From an uncultured Lachnospiraceae bacterium (GTDB taxonomy: Bacteria > Bacillota > Clostridia > Lachnospirales > Lachnospiraceae): 64,000 nt of DNA. The notes beneath the pieces are model-generated. The model was not told the origin of the DNA and ran no database searches. It saw only the letters and a program-made list of their open reading frames with translations. Position 1 is the stretch's first letter. Every line of letters begins with the position of its first letter. Below are positions 37,193-46,883 of the stretch, piece after piece. The stretch lies in assembly GCA_947176505.1 (NCBI GenBank), contig CAMWQW010000013.1, positions 1 through 64,000 on the forward strand, in the 5' to 3' direction. The position numbers and the translations under genes are program-made.

Positions 37193-38157
37193 TTCATGTT
37201 CTCCTCGATTTGTACCTGTATCTCCTCTTTGTCAGGCATCACCCGCAGCGCACCTTTTCTGGTGGTAATGATGGACGCCGCAGCATTGGCAAAGGTCAGC
37301 ATTTCCTTTAGCCTTGCTTTGTCAAAGTTATGTAAACCATATTCCAGAACATAGTTCAGACAGCATCCTCCGAACGTATCTCCTGCTCCTGTTGTCTCAA
37401 TCGTCTTTTCCTGCAAAAAGGGCGCCGCCTCCACACGCAGGTCCTTGTAATAAGCGCGGCTCCCCTCTTTTCCCATGGACAACACAATCAGGGGAATATC
37501 ATACTGCGCTCTTAGCCTACATATTCCGGCATCATAATCCTCTTCGCCGGTGAACCACTGAATCTCGTTGTCCGAAATCTTTAAGACATCACACTGTGAC
37601 AACCCGTATGCGACCTGTTCTCTTGCATCATCTAAGGATTTCCACAAAGGCTCTCTCAAATTCGGATCAAAAGAAATGACCGCCCCTGCTTCTTTCGCCG
37701 CAGCAATTGCTTTCTTCGTGGCGCTGCGTACCCCCTCATGGGTCATAGACAGTGTACCGAAATGAAATACCGCCGTATCCTTCAACAATTCCGTATCCAC
37801 TTCCTCCTCCGCCAGCATCATATCCGCACCGGGATTCCGATAGAAAGAGAAATCTCTGTCACCGTCCGGAAAAGTTTCTACGAACGCCAGCGTCGTCCTC
37901 GCCTCGCCATCTGTCACCAGATTGGATGTGTCAATTCCCACTTCTTCCAAGACAGTCCTTAAACGGTTCCCGAAAATATCCTGCCCCACCTTACCGATAA
38001 AAGCTGTTTTCCTTCCCAGCTTCGTCAGCATGGAAAGCACATTACAGGGCGCACCGCCCGGATTGGCTTCGTAAATCGGATTACCCTGTGCACTTGTTCC
38101 GTTCTCCGTAAAGTCAATCAATAACTCTCCTAGTGCCACTACGTCATACTTCTTCAT
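37174..38157 (-). CDS. PfkB-family sugar kinase, probable fructokinase
   Basis: The 327-residue ribokinase-fold enzyme has the N-terminal GGAPCNV box and the C-terminal TTGAGDTFGGC with the catalytic Asp. It most likely phosphorylates fructose released by the neighbouring GH32 enzyme; PfkB specificity cannot be read from sequence alone. ATG 38157 follows AAAGGAG; a GTG six bases earlier would be too close. It starts 28 bases after the GH32 stop. Confidence 0.9.
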   Translation of the reverse strand: MKKYDVVALGELLIDFTENGTSAQGNPIYEANPGGAPCNVLSMLTKLGRKTAFIGKVGQDIFGNRLRTVLEEVGIDTSNLVTDGEARTTLAFVETFPDGDRDFSFYRNPGADMMLAEEEVDTELLKDTAVFHFGTLSMTHEGVRSATKKAIAAAKEAGAVISFDPNLREPLWKSLDDAREQVAYGLSQCDVLKISDNEIQWFTGEEDYDAGICRLRAQYDIPLIVLSMGKEGSRAYYKDLRVEAAPFLQEKTIETTGAGDTFGGCCLNYVLEYGLHNFDKARLKEMLTFANAAASIITTRKGALRVMPDKEEIQVQIEENMKCGKNG

Positions 38158-38185
38158 AATCACCGGCTCCTTTCAAGTGTTTACC

Positions 38186-39670
38186 CTATGCTAACTCATA
38201 TTTTACCACATCCATCACCACATCGCCATCCGCATAGAACGAAATCCCGTCTGCCGCAAGATCTGTGTACATAGTTGCAGTAAGCACCTGCTCGCCGTCA
38301 TTCACAAAGACTTCCACGCTGAACTTATCCAGAATAATCCTCATCTTAATGCTGCCGCCCTCGCTGTTCACAAGGCTGCGCCGCTGATGAATAATCGCTC
38401 TTCTGGAACCGGAAAACTTCCTGTCCACCTTAACAATCGATTCATAGGGTCTGAAACTGATTGAAGTCTGATAAGTATCGTTCTGCGCAAATCTGACCGC
38501 GAATTTCCGGTAAATCTCAGCTCCATCCGCCGGACGTACATTCAATTCCATATCTACCTTACGCCCCTCCACGCCTGCAAGCTTAACCACATCCGTAAAG
38601 GCAACATTCTCATGCCGTACTTCTTCCCCGCGCAATGCCTCCAACTCCCGCACCGGCTTCTGATACAGCCGTCCGTTTTTTACGGAAAGTTCTCTGGGAA
38701 GGCTCATCTGACCAAGCCACGGCTGATCCGGCGTATGCAGGTTACAAGTATCCCAGTTCTGCATCCAGCCTATCATGATTCTTCTGCCGTCCGGCGCAAG
38801 AATCGTCTGCGGCGCATAGAAATCAATGCCGTAATCAATCGCCTGATTTTGTTCTTCCGTAAAGGTATCCGTCTTTTCATCATAGGAGCCAATCAGGCAA
38901 AGCGTACCGTTACCGTTGTGATATTCAAACCCCTGCGGAAGCATATCCTGCGGGCTTGTGAGCAGCACGGCTTTGCCGTCCAGCATAAAGAAATCAGGAC
39001 ATTCCCACATCTTTCCGAAACGATTATTGTTTGCCGCCAAAATCTTCTCATATTTCCATTGCAGACCATCCGGACTGCTATAAAGAAGAATCCGTCCGTC
39101 TCCTTCTTCGGTGCAGTTTCCTACGACACAACGGTAAGTACCGTCTGACTTCTGCCATATCTTCGGATCCCTGAAATCAAACTTGCTTCCTCCCTCGGGC
39201 AAGTCTTTCTGCGTAAGTACCGGATTCGCCATATACTTTTCATAATCCGTCCCGTCTCCCACCGCAACGCATTGTGTCTGTATATCGCGCATACTGCCAT
39301 CCGGCTGTGTCTCCTTGGACACTCCCGTATAGAGCAGAAGCTGCCTTCCGTCCGGAAGTATCACCGCACTGCCGGAAAAGCACCCATCCCTGTCATAGTC
39401 CATATCGGGCGCAAGCGCTGCCGGAAGATATGTCCAATGCAGCAAGTCTGCGCTGACCGCATGCCCCCAATGCATCGGACCCCAATGGGAATCATAGGGA
39501 TGATATTGATAGAATAGATGATATTCCCCTTTATAATAACTAAAGCCATTGGGGTCATTCATCCATCCCACACGGGTGGAAAGATGGAAATCAGGTCTTG
39601 CCTCCTTCCCGATTTTCTTCTCCATAGTCTCCTCATATTTTCTTGCATCACGCAAAGTCTGGCTTATCAT
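38186..39670 (-). CDS. GH32 beta-fructofuranosidase (sucrose / fructo-oligosaccharide hydrolase), cytoplasmic
   Basis: The 494-residue enzyme has the nucleophile box WMNDPNG (36-42), FRDPKIW, and the acid/base WECPDFF, followed by a beta-sandwich domain. There is no signal peptide, so it acts on imported sucrose or short fructans. ATG 39670 has GGAAAGGAA upstream; the frame extends further with no such site. It is downstream of the binding-protein and permease genes and upstream of the fructokinase. Confidence 0.93.
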   Translation of the reverse strand: MISQTLRDARKYEETMEKKIGKEARPDFHLSTRVGWMNDPNGFSYYKGEYHLFYQYHPYDSHWGPMHWGHAVSADLLHWTYLPAALAPDMDYDRDGCFSGSAVILPDGRQLLLYTGVSKETQPDGSMRDIQTQCVAVGDGTDYEKYMANPVLTQKDLPEGGSKFDFRDPKIWQKSDGTYRCVVGNCTEEGDGRILLYSSPDGLQWKYEKILAANNNRFGKMWECPDFFMLDGKAVLLTSPQDMLPQGFEYHNGNGTLCLIGSYDEKTDTFTEEQNQAIDYGIDFYAPQTILAPDGRRIMIGWMQNWDTCNLHTPDQPWLGQMSLPRELSVKNGRLYQKPVRELEALRGEEVRHENVAFTDVVKLAGVEGRKVDMELNVRPADGAEIYRKFAVRFAQNDTYQTSISFRPYESIVKVDRKFSGSRRAIIHQRRSLVNSEGGSIKMRIILDKFSVEVFVNDGEQVLTATMYTDLAADGISFYADGDVVMDVVKYELA

Positions 39671-39692
39671 AGTATTCCTTTCCGGAGTGTCT

Positions 39693-39710
39693 ACGCGCCA
39701 AACGGCGCGC
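39693..39710 (-). other. GC hairpin between binding-protein and GH32 genes
   Basis: ACGCGCC-aaac-GGCGCGC forms a short, strong stem without a T-run. Hairpins at this place often protect the binding-protein mRNA and lower expression downstream. That role is inferred from position. Confidence 0.45.
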
Positions 39711-39736
39711 CACCTCCATATCACATAATCATTTCA

Positions 39737-41413
39737 TTACTCTTTGCCCGAATAGCGGTTATATGCGTTCTGATACACGGCAAGAAGCTTATCCATTCCG
39801 CATTTATCCCGCAAATGTTCAATATATGCCTCCCACTCTTCATCGGTCGGTCCGCCGTTCTTGATCCAGAGTCCTTCCTGCTCGGATACCGCACTCTCAA
39901 AGTTCCCCTTATACCAGTCGATGTCATCCAACTCCCTTCCCGTAAACACACAGTCTACCGGATAGGTTGTCGTATCGTCCACATAAGGCATCCAGAAGTC
40001 ATACAAATCAGTCAGACGCTCAATGGCGCGGTCTTCCATCTTGAAAGTCGTCCTATAGTAATCGCTGAGAATTAACTTGGGACCTGCCACCTCACACTCG
40101 CCTTTCAATTCTCCGGCTCCCTTCCCGTATTTCTCAAGGCTTTCCTCGTTAGGAATGCTCAGCCATACGCCGTCCTCGTCCTTCTCCGTGAAATATGTAC
40201 CAATCGGTCCATATTGAAGCTGCATCACAATTTCCGGAGCATACCACATATCATAGAATTTTAACAGATTTGCCGGACTTTTGCACGCTTTTGTGATATT
40301 GAGCTGTCCGCTGTTAATACCGCCACCGGTACGAATCGTCACATTATGGGTGCCGTCAGGTCCGTCAAGAATCGGCAGGAACACATAATCTTCTGCATAA
40401 TCACCCATCAGCTCCTCAATATACCACCATGTGGAAACGCCCACATATCCTTGCGAACATTTGGAAATCAACTGTGTGTCGGACTGGCTGAACATCTCCA
40501 CATCCATCAGCCCTTCCGCATACCAGTCATGGAAATAGGTGAGCGCCTGACGGTACTGGTCTGTCACGCACATGAATTCCACCGTGCCGTCGCTGCGCAG
40601 CACGAGATCGTTACATACGTCATTGGGCCAATTCGTGAATCCGAAACCTGCATAGAAGATATTCTGTCCCCAGCACCACTGGTCAAATCCCGTGCTCATG
40701 GGAATCGTACTTCCCGGCGCATTGCCGTAGTATTTGGCGCTCATGTCATTGTCCTTAAAAGCCTTCAGGGCAGTGTGGAGTTCATCTAACGTCGTAGGCA
40801 CTTCCAGTCCCAAATCGTCCAGCCATGCCTTATTGATCATGGCAAACTGTGGGATGGAATAAATACTGTAGTCTTCCGCCGCACCGATACCTGCCGTTCC
40901 CATGCGTTCACCTGCCGGAAGTCCGTAGATATAACCGTCATCCATGGTAATCGCACTTTTGATATCAGGGTTTTCCTCCAAAATTTTACTTAAGTTCGGC
41001 ATATATTCTTCCGTCAGATAGGGAGTCAGGTCTATAAATGTACCGTCGTCTCCATAACGCGAAATATCATAGTTGCTGAATCCGACGCCCATAAATGCAT
41101 CCGGAAGCTCGTTACCTGCAATACGGATATTCACCTGTTCCGCCAAGGATTCGCTCATTGTCGTCCATTCAATACTGATTCCGGCATCTTCTTGCATCTG
41201 ATTTAAGACCACATTATCATCATACCCCGGACTAAGCGCACTCTGAGCCCCCATAATGGCAAACTGTGTCTGAGAAGTATCTGTATTGGCAACCCCTTTT
41301 TCATGGTGCCCGTAATCTTTATTTCCACAAGCCGTCATACACAGCATAAGACCGGCAAACAGCGTACAGGATATTAACTTTTTACTGTAATTGCACTCTT
41401 TTCGCTCTCTCAT
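39737..41413 (-). CDS. Extracellular sugar-binding lipoprotein
   Basis: The 558-residue product has a lipoprotein signal ending LCMTAC (near residue 27-32) and a family 1 solute-binding fold with typical NELPDAFMG and FSQSDTQLISKCSQGYVG segments. It delivers sugar to the two permeases directly upstream. With GH32 and fructokinase downstream, sucrose or fructo-oligosaccharides are the likely ligand. GAAAGGAAA precedes the ATG. Confidence 0.9.
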   Translation of the reverse strand: MRERKECNYSKKLISCTLFAGLMLCMTACGNKDYGHHEKGVANTDTSQTQFAIMGAQSALSPGYDDNVVLNQMQEDAGISIEWTTMSESLAEQVNIRIAGNELPDAFMGVGFSNYDISRYGDDGTFIDLTPYLTEEYMPNLSKILEENPDIKSAITMDDGYIYGLPAGERMGTAGIGAAEDYSIYSIPQFAMINKAWLDDLGLEVPTTLDELHTALKAFKDNDMSAKYYGNAPGSTIPMSTGFDQWCWGQNIFYAGFGFTNWPNDVCNDLVLRSDGTVEFMCVTDQYRQALTYFHDWYAEGLMDVEMFSQSDTQLISKCSQGYVGVSTWWYIEELMGDYAEDYVFLPILDGPDGTHNVTIRTGGGINSGQLNITKACKSPANLLKFYDMWYAPEIVMQLQYGPIGTYFTEKDEDGVWLSIPNEESLEKYGKGAGELKGECEVAGPKLILSDYYRTTFKMEDRAIERLTDLYDFWMPYVDDTTTYPVDCVFTGRELDDIDWYKGNFESAVSEQEGLWIKNGGPTDEEWEAYIEHLRDKCGMDKLLAVYQNAYNRYSGKE

Positions 41414-41434
41414 AATATGATTTCCTTTCTGCGA

Positions 41435-42343
41435 TCAGCCTTTCACTGCTCCCGCCATAAAGCCCTTTTCAAAATATTTCTGTACGAACGGATAAATAAT
41501 CAACATCGGCACCGCCGCAATAATGATGGATGAAAACTTAATCATCTCCGTCATCTTATTCAGTTCGGCAAATCCGCCGGATATGGTGCTCGCCTGACTT
41601 GCGCTGGCGGAGCTCTTGATAAGGATATTTCTCAGTACAAGCGGAAGCGGCGCTTTGTTCGGCGACGGCAGATAAATCATCGCCGTAAACCAATCGTTCC
41701 AGTAAGCCACCATACTAAACACTACCATAACTGCCATGATGGAACGGCTCAGCGGCACTACGATCTTGATAAACGTGGTCCATTTAGATGCTCCGTCTAT
41801 GTCCGCCGCCTCAATCATTTCCTTCGGAATACTGTTCTCAAAGAAATTCCTTACGATAATCAAGTTGCCTACCGCAACACCGCCCGGCAGAAACAACGCC
41901 CACATGCTGTTGATCAGTCCCGTCTCTTTCACTACCAGATAGGTAGGAACCATACCGCCGCCGAAATACATTGTAATGATGAAAAAGATGCTGATCAGCT
42001 TCCTGCCCGGCAAATCTTTCACACTAAGCGGGTATGCCGCCAGATAGAGTACGACAACCGAGAAAACCGTACCGATAATCGTATATTTAAAACTATTGAA
42101 AAGACCGAGCAGAATATTAGGATCGGCAAATACCGATTTATATCCGTCCAATGTAAACTGGCTCGGAAGCAAAAACGTCTTGCCCGCGTACACGTCATAC
42201 GGATTCGACACAGAAGCAATCAGCACATAGTACAACGGATAAGCAACGATAAACAGAATAATCGTACACAGAACCACCAGAATGATGTCACTGCTCTTTT
42301 CGGAAAGTCCTGTCAGCTTTCCGGATTTTGTATTTTCTCTCAT
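41435..42343 (-). CDS. Sugar ABC transporter permease (YtcP/LplC type)
   Basis: The 302-residue protein has six helices and the inner-membrane coupling loop EAADIDGASKWTTFIKIVVP, the EAA motif that contacts the ATPase. It pairs with the LplB-type permease 10 bases upstream. No ATPase gene is present in the locus, so a shared MsmK/UgpC-type ATPase encoded elsewhere is expected. Confidence 0.92.
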   Translation of the reverse strand: MRENTKSGKLTGLSEKSSDIILVVLCTIILFIVAYPLYYVLIASVSNPYDVYAGKTFLLPSQFTLDGYKSVFADPNILLGLFNSFKYTIIGTVFSVVVLYLAAYPLSVKDLPGRKLISIFFIITMYFGGGMVPTYLVVKETGLINSMWALFLPGGVAVGNLIIVRNFFENSIPKEMIEAADIDGASKWTTFIKIVVPLSRSIMAVMVVFSMVAYWNDWFTAMIYLPSPNKAPLPLVLRNILIKSSASASQASTISGGFAELNKMTEMIKFSSIIIAAVPMLIIYPFVQKYFEKGFMAGAVKG

Positions 42344-42353
42344 GCCGCACCTC

Positions 42354-43298
42354 CTATATAAAGCTTGTGTCTTCCGATATCTTACCGGCTATCTTGTTTA
42401 CCACAATCAGCAGAATAATATTTATCACCGTATTAAACAGCCCGACCGCAGTGGAATAACTGTACTTGGCTCGCTCGATACCTTGCTGGTAAACATAAAC
42501 CGCGATGACATCACTTGTGGCTTTATTTAAATCCGTCTGCAAGAGCCATACTTTCTCGAAACCTACATTCATAAGTCCTCCGGCGCTCATAATCAGGTTC
42601 AGTACCATGATAGAAGTAAGTTCCGGTATATCAATATGTAAAATCCGTTGGAATAAGGATGCGCCGTCCACCTTTGCCGCCTCGTAGAGTGAAGTGTCTA
42701 CATTAGCAAGCGTCGCCATGTAAACGATGATACCCCAGCCTGCATCCTGCCAGATTCCCGATGCAATATATATCGTTCGGAATGCGGAAGATTCCGTCAG
42801 GAAATCTATGGACGTTCCCGCAATCAAATTGATCAGTCCGCCCGATGGGCTTAAAAAGATACGAATCATACCGCAGATAACCATCGTGGAAATGAAATGC
42901 GGTGCATAAAGCACTGTCTGCGTCACCCTCTTAAAACGGTGAAATCTCATCTGATTCATCATAAGGGCAAGGATGATGGGAATCGGGAATCCCCACAATA
43001 AACTATAAAAGCTGAGCAGGACCGTATTCTTGATCATGCGCCCGAAAGTCGGTGCGCTAAAGAACCTTCTAAACCACTCCAGTCCAATCCATTCACTCCC
43101 CATAAATCCCCTGCTGGCTTTATAATCCCTGAATGCAATCTGGATGCCGTACATGGGTATGTACTTATATATAATAGTCAATACCACCGGAATCAAAAGC
43201 ATCAGATACAACTGCCAGTTGTCCAGCATTCGTTTTTTTAGCGATTTGCCTCCCGGCTGTATCGCAGAGGCTGCAATAGCTGCTTTCGTTTTACTCAT
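42354..43298 (-). CDS. Sugar ABC transporter permease (LplB type)
   Basis: The 314-residue protein has six helices and the EAA loop YEAAKVDGASLFQRILHIDI. It is first in the transport operon, which diverges from the LacI gene; the 396-base gap holds probable operators. Confidence 0.92.
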   Translation of the reverse strand: MSKTKAAIAASAIQPGGKSLKKRMLDNWQLYLMLLIPVVLTIIYKYIPMYGIQIAFRDYKASRGFMGSEWIGLEWFRRFFSAPTFGRMIKNTVLLSFYSLLWGFPIPIILALMMNQMRFHRFKRVTQTVLYAPHFISTMVICGMIRIFLSPSGGLINLIAGTSIDFLTESSAFRTIYIASGIWQDAGWGIIVYMATLANVDTSLYEAAKVDGASLFQRILHIDIPELTSIMVLNLIMSAGGLMNVGFEKVWLLQTDLNKATSDVIAVYVYQQGIERAKYSYSTAVGLFNTVINIILLIVVNKIAGKISEDTSFI

Positions 43299-43694
43299 TT
43301 CCTATCTCTCCTTTCACGCCACTTTCATGAAACGTTATTTTTATTTGTCTGTAGTCTATCATTTTTACATTTTGCTAGTCAATGTTTTTTCTTCTATTTT
43401 CTGTCACTTTTTATATTTTCTGTTATTTTGCACGAATAATTTTATGCATTTTTAGCACTTATTTACATATTTATTTCATGTAACGTTTCACATTTTACGT
43501 TCATTTTATGCTTTACAAAAAAGTTTTGAAACATTATAATATATGTATAAACTGAGGTTGTCATATATAATACGATTCAAAATTTGTTATTTTTTGCTGC
43601 ATAATAAAGTATTTTGGCGTATCGTTTCATAATATTTCACATTATTTCACGCCATTTCACATTGTGTAATCAGTATGAAGAAAGGACATTCTAT
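43299..43694. promoter_or_regulatory. Divergent control region with LacI-type operators and 10-bp-phased repeats
   Basis: No gene lies here. Two LacI-type half-palindromes centred on ACGT are present: TGAAACGTTAT at 43328-43338 close to the permease start, and TGTAACGTTTCACA at 43479-43492. Just upstream of the LacI gene, TTTCAY recurs at 43625, 43635, 43645 and 43655, exactly ten bases apart. The region is very AT-rich. Binding by the LacI protein next door is inferred from site form and position. Confidence 0.6.
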
Positions 43695-44684
43695 ATGAGA
43701 AGAGAAACTTCCGCCCCGACAATGAAAGATGTGGCAAGAGAAGCCGGCGTCGCCCTCGGTACGGTATCTAAGGTTGTCAACGGACTGCCCGTGGGAGAAT
43801 CCTACAGAATCCGCGTAGAGGACGCCATCCATAAACTGAACTATCAGGTTAACAGCTATGCGCAGGGACTTAAGGCAAATAAGACATACACTGCCGCTCT
43901 GTTAATCCCGAATACCATCAACCCGTTCTTTGCCTCTCTTGCGTACTATATTAATATTGCACTGATGAAAAGGCATTATCGGATGATTCTGTGCTCCACC
44001 GACTTTGACCCGCTGCTGGAGCAGGAATATGTCACGATGGCACAACAGAACAAAGTAGACGGTATCATCGGTCTGACATACAATCCCACGCTCATAGTAG
44101 AGGAAAACACACCTTTTGTTTCCATAGACCGCTCCATGGGACCACATATTCCATGTGTGGCTTGTGATAATTTTGCCGGAGGACAGCTTGCTGCCGAGAA
44201 ACTGGCTGATCTGGGATGCAGGAACGTGGCTTTTCTGCGAAACGGCTCATCCCTCGATAATGAGCCGAATAAACGCAAAGCCGGGTTTGAGAACGGCTGT
44301 CTGTCCCGGGGGATCTCCTATGAGATGAAGATATTGGACGACAGCGCTCCTTATGAAGAATTTGAGCAGTTTCTGTCTGAGCATATCCATAACGGAAAGC
44401 TATCCTTCGACGGTCTCTTCTGCGTGACGGACCGTCTCACCTATCTGATTTCGGAAACACTGCGCAGACTCAACCAACGGGTTCCGGAAGATGTACAGCT
44501 CATAGGCTTTGACGGGATACGTTCTTTTGGCGACATTGATTACCGCTGTTCTACTATCGTCCAGCCCGTCCCGGAAATTGCAGAAATGTGTGTAGAGCTT
44601 CTTTTACAGGAAAATATGCGCACGAAGCCGCCGCTCGTCTGCCTTCCTGTCAGTTATGCATACGGCGGAACCACTTTGGGTTAG
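43695..44684 (+). CDS. LacI-family transcriptional regulator of the sugar locus
   Basis: The 329-residue regulator has an N-terminal helix-turn-helix and hinge (TMKDVAREAGVALGTVSKVV) and a periplasmic-binding-like effector domain with two lobes. It diverges from the transporter operon and likely represses or activates it in response to sucrose or a fructose derivative. The ATG at 43695 follows AAAGGA and matches the usual family start; the frame is open 27 codons further upstream. Confidence 0.92.
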   Translation: MRRETSAPTMKDVAREAGVALGTVSKVVNGLPVGESYRIRVEDAIHKLNYQVNSYAQGLKANKTYTAALLIPNTINPFFASLAYYINIALMKRHYRMILCSTDFDPLLEQEYVTMAQQNKVDGIIGLTYNPTLIVEENTPFVSIDRSMGPHIPCVACDNFAGGQLAAEKLADLGCRNVAFLRNGSSLDNEPNKRKAGFENGCLSRGISYEMKILDDSAPYEEFEQFLSEHIHNGKLSFDGLFCVTDRLTYLISETLRRLNQRVPEDVQLIGFDGIRSFGDIDYRCSTIVQPVPEIAEMCVELLLQENMRTKPPLVCLPVSYAYGGTTLG

Positions 44685-44708
44685 CATGAATAAAGGGAGG
44701 AATGCATC

Positions 44709-45494
44709 ATGCGTATCGGAAACACGGATGATATTAACAAATCTGCTAAATCAGATAACCTGATTAAATTATTACAACCTGAAAATCAAGAGACTTTAAC
44801 CCGGGCACAACAATTAAAAAACTGGTGGTATTACCGGAAATGGTATGTGATTGCCGGCGTACTTCTGTTTGGAATATGCTGCAGTCTTATCGGAAATGCT
44901 CTTGGGCTCTTTACCAAGGCTCCCGACCTGCAGATTGCCTATGTGGGCAAAGCCGCTCTCCCGCAAGATACCATCGAGGCTTTGCAGCATACCTTTATCA
45001 CACTTGCCGGAGACTACAACAATGACGGTGAAATCATCGTGCAGATCAATCAATATATCAGTGACAGTGAGAATGTCAATCCTGAACTTTCTTATTATCA
45101 GTATGCCTCTGAGGTTACTTTGATCGGAGATATCTCCAAGAACGAAAGTTACTTTTTTCTGATGGATGACCCTCAGGATTTCCAGAAGGAATACCAGCTT
45201 CTCGCTTCACCTGACGGAAGTTGTCCGAATGAAGCCGATTATTCCGTAGAAGACAAGATTATCTTATGGTCCGACTGCCCTTTGTTGTACGGACCGGACT
45301 TGGGACAATACTCCGAGGCAGTGGCAGATTCAGTCATTACTGGCAGCAATCAGTCAATGCTCTCCAATCTATATCTCGGAAGACGCTGTTTCTATACTGA
45401 CAAAACATCTGACAATCTTGAAGAATGCGGCGCTTTGTGGGATTTATTATATGGCAGCTGTAAAAATATCAAAGGGGGAAGGTTTCGAAAATGA
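44709..45494 (+). CDS. Single-helix membrane protein of unknown function
   Basis: The 261-residue product has a soluble N-terminal 35 residues, one helix (YVIAGVLLFGICCSLIGNAL) and an outer domain of about 195 residues. No family recognised. It overlaps the lipoprotein gene downstream by four bases (ATGA), so the two probably work together. It starts 25 bases after the LacI gene with AAAGGGAGG upstream, and may be read from the same transcript. Confidence 0.7.
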   Translation: MRIGNTDDINKSAKSDNLIKLLQPENQETLTRAQQLKNWWYYRKWYVIAGVLLFGICCSLIGNALGLFTKAPDLQIAYVGKAALPQDTIEALQHTFITLAGDYNNDGEIIVQINQYISDSENVNPELSYYQYASEVTLIGDISKNESYFFLMDDPQDFQKEYQLLASPDGSCPNEADYSVEDKIILWSDCPLLYGPDLGQYSEAVADSVITGSNQSMLSNLYLGRRCFYTDKTSDNLEECGALWDLLYGSCKNIKGGRFRK

Positions 45495-46102
45495 AAAATA
45501 AGATAATAAAACGAAGCAAGATGATAATAATTTCAGGCATTGCAATGGCGCTTACCTTGACCGGATGTTCCCTGTTTCCTGCCGTCACAGACAGCCGTTC
45601 AAGCATAGACCCCGATTCGCCGTACACATCGATCGGAACCTGTCTTACCGTACATAACACGGACGAGCGGCTGACACTGCACGACAACATGGATACCCTC
45701 TCTTCCGACGGACTTTACTACGCATCATGGACTGCCGGCAATGCAGAACCTTATGAAAATTCTGACAAAGATACAATCGACCTGTATGACGCCCAGCTCT
45801 ATCTGCTTCTCGGAGAATACGGCAGTACGGAAACCGCGCAGGCAAACATAGATGAATGGCTTGAAGCCGGGCAAAACAGCTACCGCGTGACCGACGAAGA
45901 GACTATCACCTGCGGCGAACAGGTTTACACCGTAATCACATACGATTTCGTCAATGAATCAAATCCCTTTGCGCGCGGTGTATCGGCTTTCGGGGTTATC
46001 GGCTCAAATGCGGTATGCGTAGAGTTGACATGCCGCGAGCAGTACGATGAAGATTTGAAGGAAATGCTGATTACATTCCTGAACGGATGTACCTATTCCT
46101 AA
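45491..46102 (+). CDS. Lipoprotein of unknown function
   Basis: The 203-residue product has a lipobox LTGC near residue 26 and a small alpha-beta outer domain. It is translationally coupled to the preceding membrane protein and followed by a strong hairpin. No family was recognised; a surface complex of the two proteins is the simplest reading. Confidence 0.72.
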   Translation: MKNKIIKRSKMIIISGIAMALTLTGCSLFPAVTDSRSSIDPDSPYTSIGTCLTVHNTDERLTLHDNMDTLSSDGLYYASWTAGNAEPYENSDKDTIDLYDAQLYLLLGEYGSTETAQANIDEWLEAGQNSYRVTDEETITCGEQVYTVITYDFVNESNPFARGVSAFGVIGSNAVCVELTCREQYDEDLKEMLITFLNGCTYS

Positions 46103-46163
46103 AACATTTGATATGATACCGGAATGTCATATGAATAACCGATACCATCTCTTTTCGGATGCA

Positions 46164-46201
46164 AAAAGCGTTCGCCGGCTTATTCCCGGCAAACGCTTTT
46201 T
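46164..46201. terminator. Bidirectional terminator between convergent genes
   Basis: AAAAGCGTTcGCCGG pairs with CCGGCaAACGCTTTT, with A and T runs on either side. It serves the lipoprotein gene (plus) and the coiled-coil gene (minus). Confidence 0.92.
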
Positions 46202-46218
46202 ATGTTGTCCGCATCTTA

Positions 46219-46704
46219 CTATAACTCAGTAAACTGGGTATGCTGCCGTCTGTAGGTATCATTATCCTTCCGGCTAAGCTCGCTCTCTACCTGCGCCAGC
46301 TTCCGCTCCAGTTCCTCTACCTTCTGCTCATCACCGGAGGACGACTGAATCTGCTGCTCCAACTGTTTCTTCTTTGCTTTCAGTTCTCTGATTTCTTTCT
46401 CCACCTGATCCGTGTTTGCAACGCACTTCTCCTCGCCACCTTTGTTCGGGTCATCATAAAAGATCTTCTTGTTTCCGTTTTCATCCTGTCCTACCCGATA
46501 CAGACCACTTGGCTTTGCACCTGATTTTTCACTGCTTACATATTCATCCTGAGGAACGGACGCCTTATCAGATGCCTTTGCGCCGTTTTGCGCCTTTTGC
46601 GCCTCCTTTTCCTTGTCAGTCCTGTCAAGAGGCTGCTCTTCCTTTAACCGCTCCGTATAGTTCGCTGCTAAACGGCTGTAGCCTCCATTAATCTCCATTG
46701 ACAT
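46219..46704 (-). CDS. Hydrophilic coiled-coil protein of unknown function
   Basis: The 161-residue protein is strongly charged. Its first 65 residues are disordered-looking; residues about 98-145 form a coiled coil (KEIRELKAKKKQLEQQIQ). No signal or membrane segment. AAGGAGG precedes the ATG. No family was recognised. Confidence 0.7.
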   Translation of the reverse strand: MSMEINGGYSRLAANYTERLKEEQPLDRTDKEKEAQKAQNGAKASDKASVPQDEYVSSEKSGAKPSGLYRVGQDENGNKKIFYDDPNKGGEEKCVANTDQVEKEIRELKAKKKQLEQQIQSSSGDEQKVEELERKLAQVESELSRKDNDTYRRQHTQFTEL

Positions 46705-46883
46705 AGACCCACCTCCTTATTATTTTACTGTCGGGCAATACAGACCCAAAATCCTGCCCTCCGTTATCCTTTTCGACTGCCCGCGTCACCGTATAAAGTG
46801 ATTTGCCGTGGGATGCTTTCCGGATGCCGCGAAATGACATACATCTGTTGGATAGTTGGAATAGGTGACTTAGAAAATATCCA

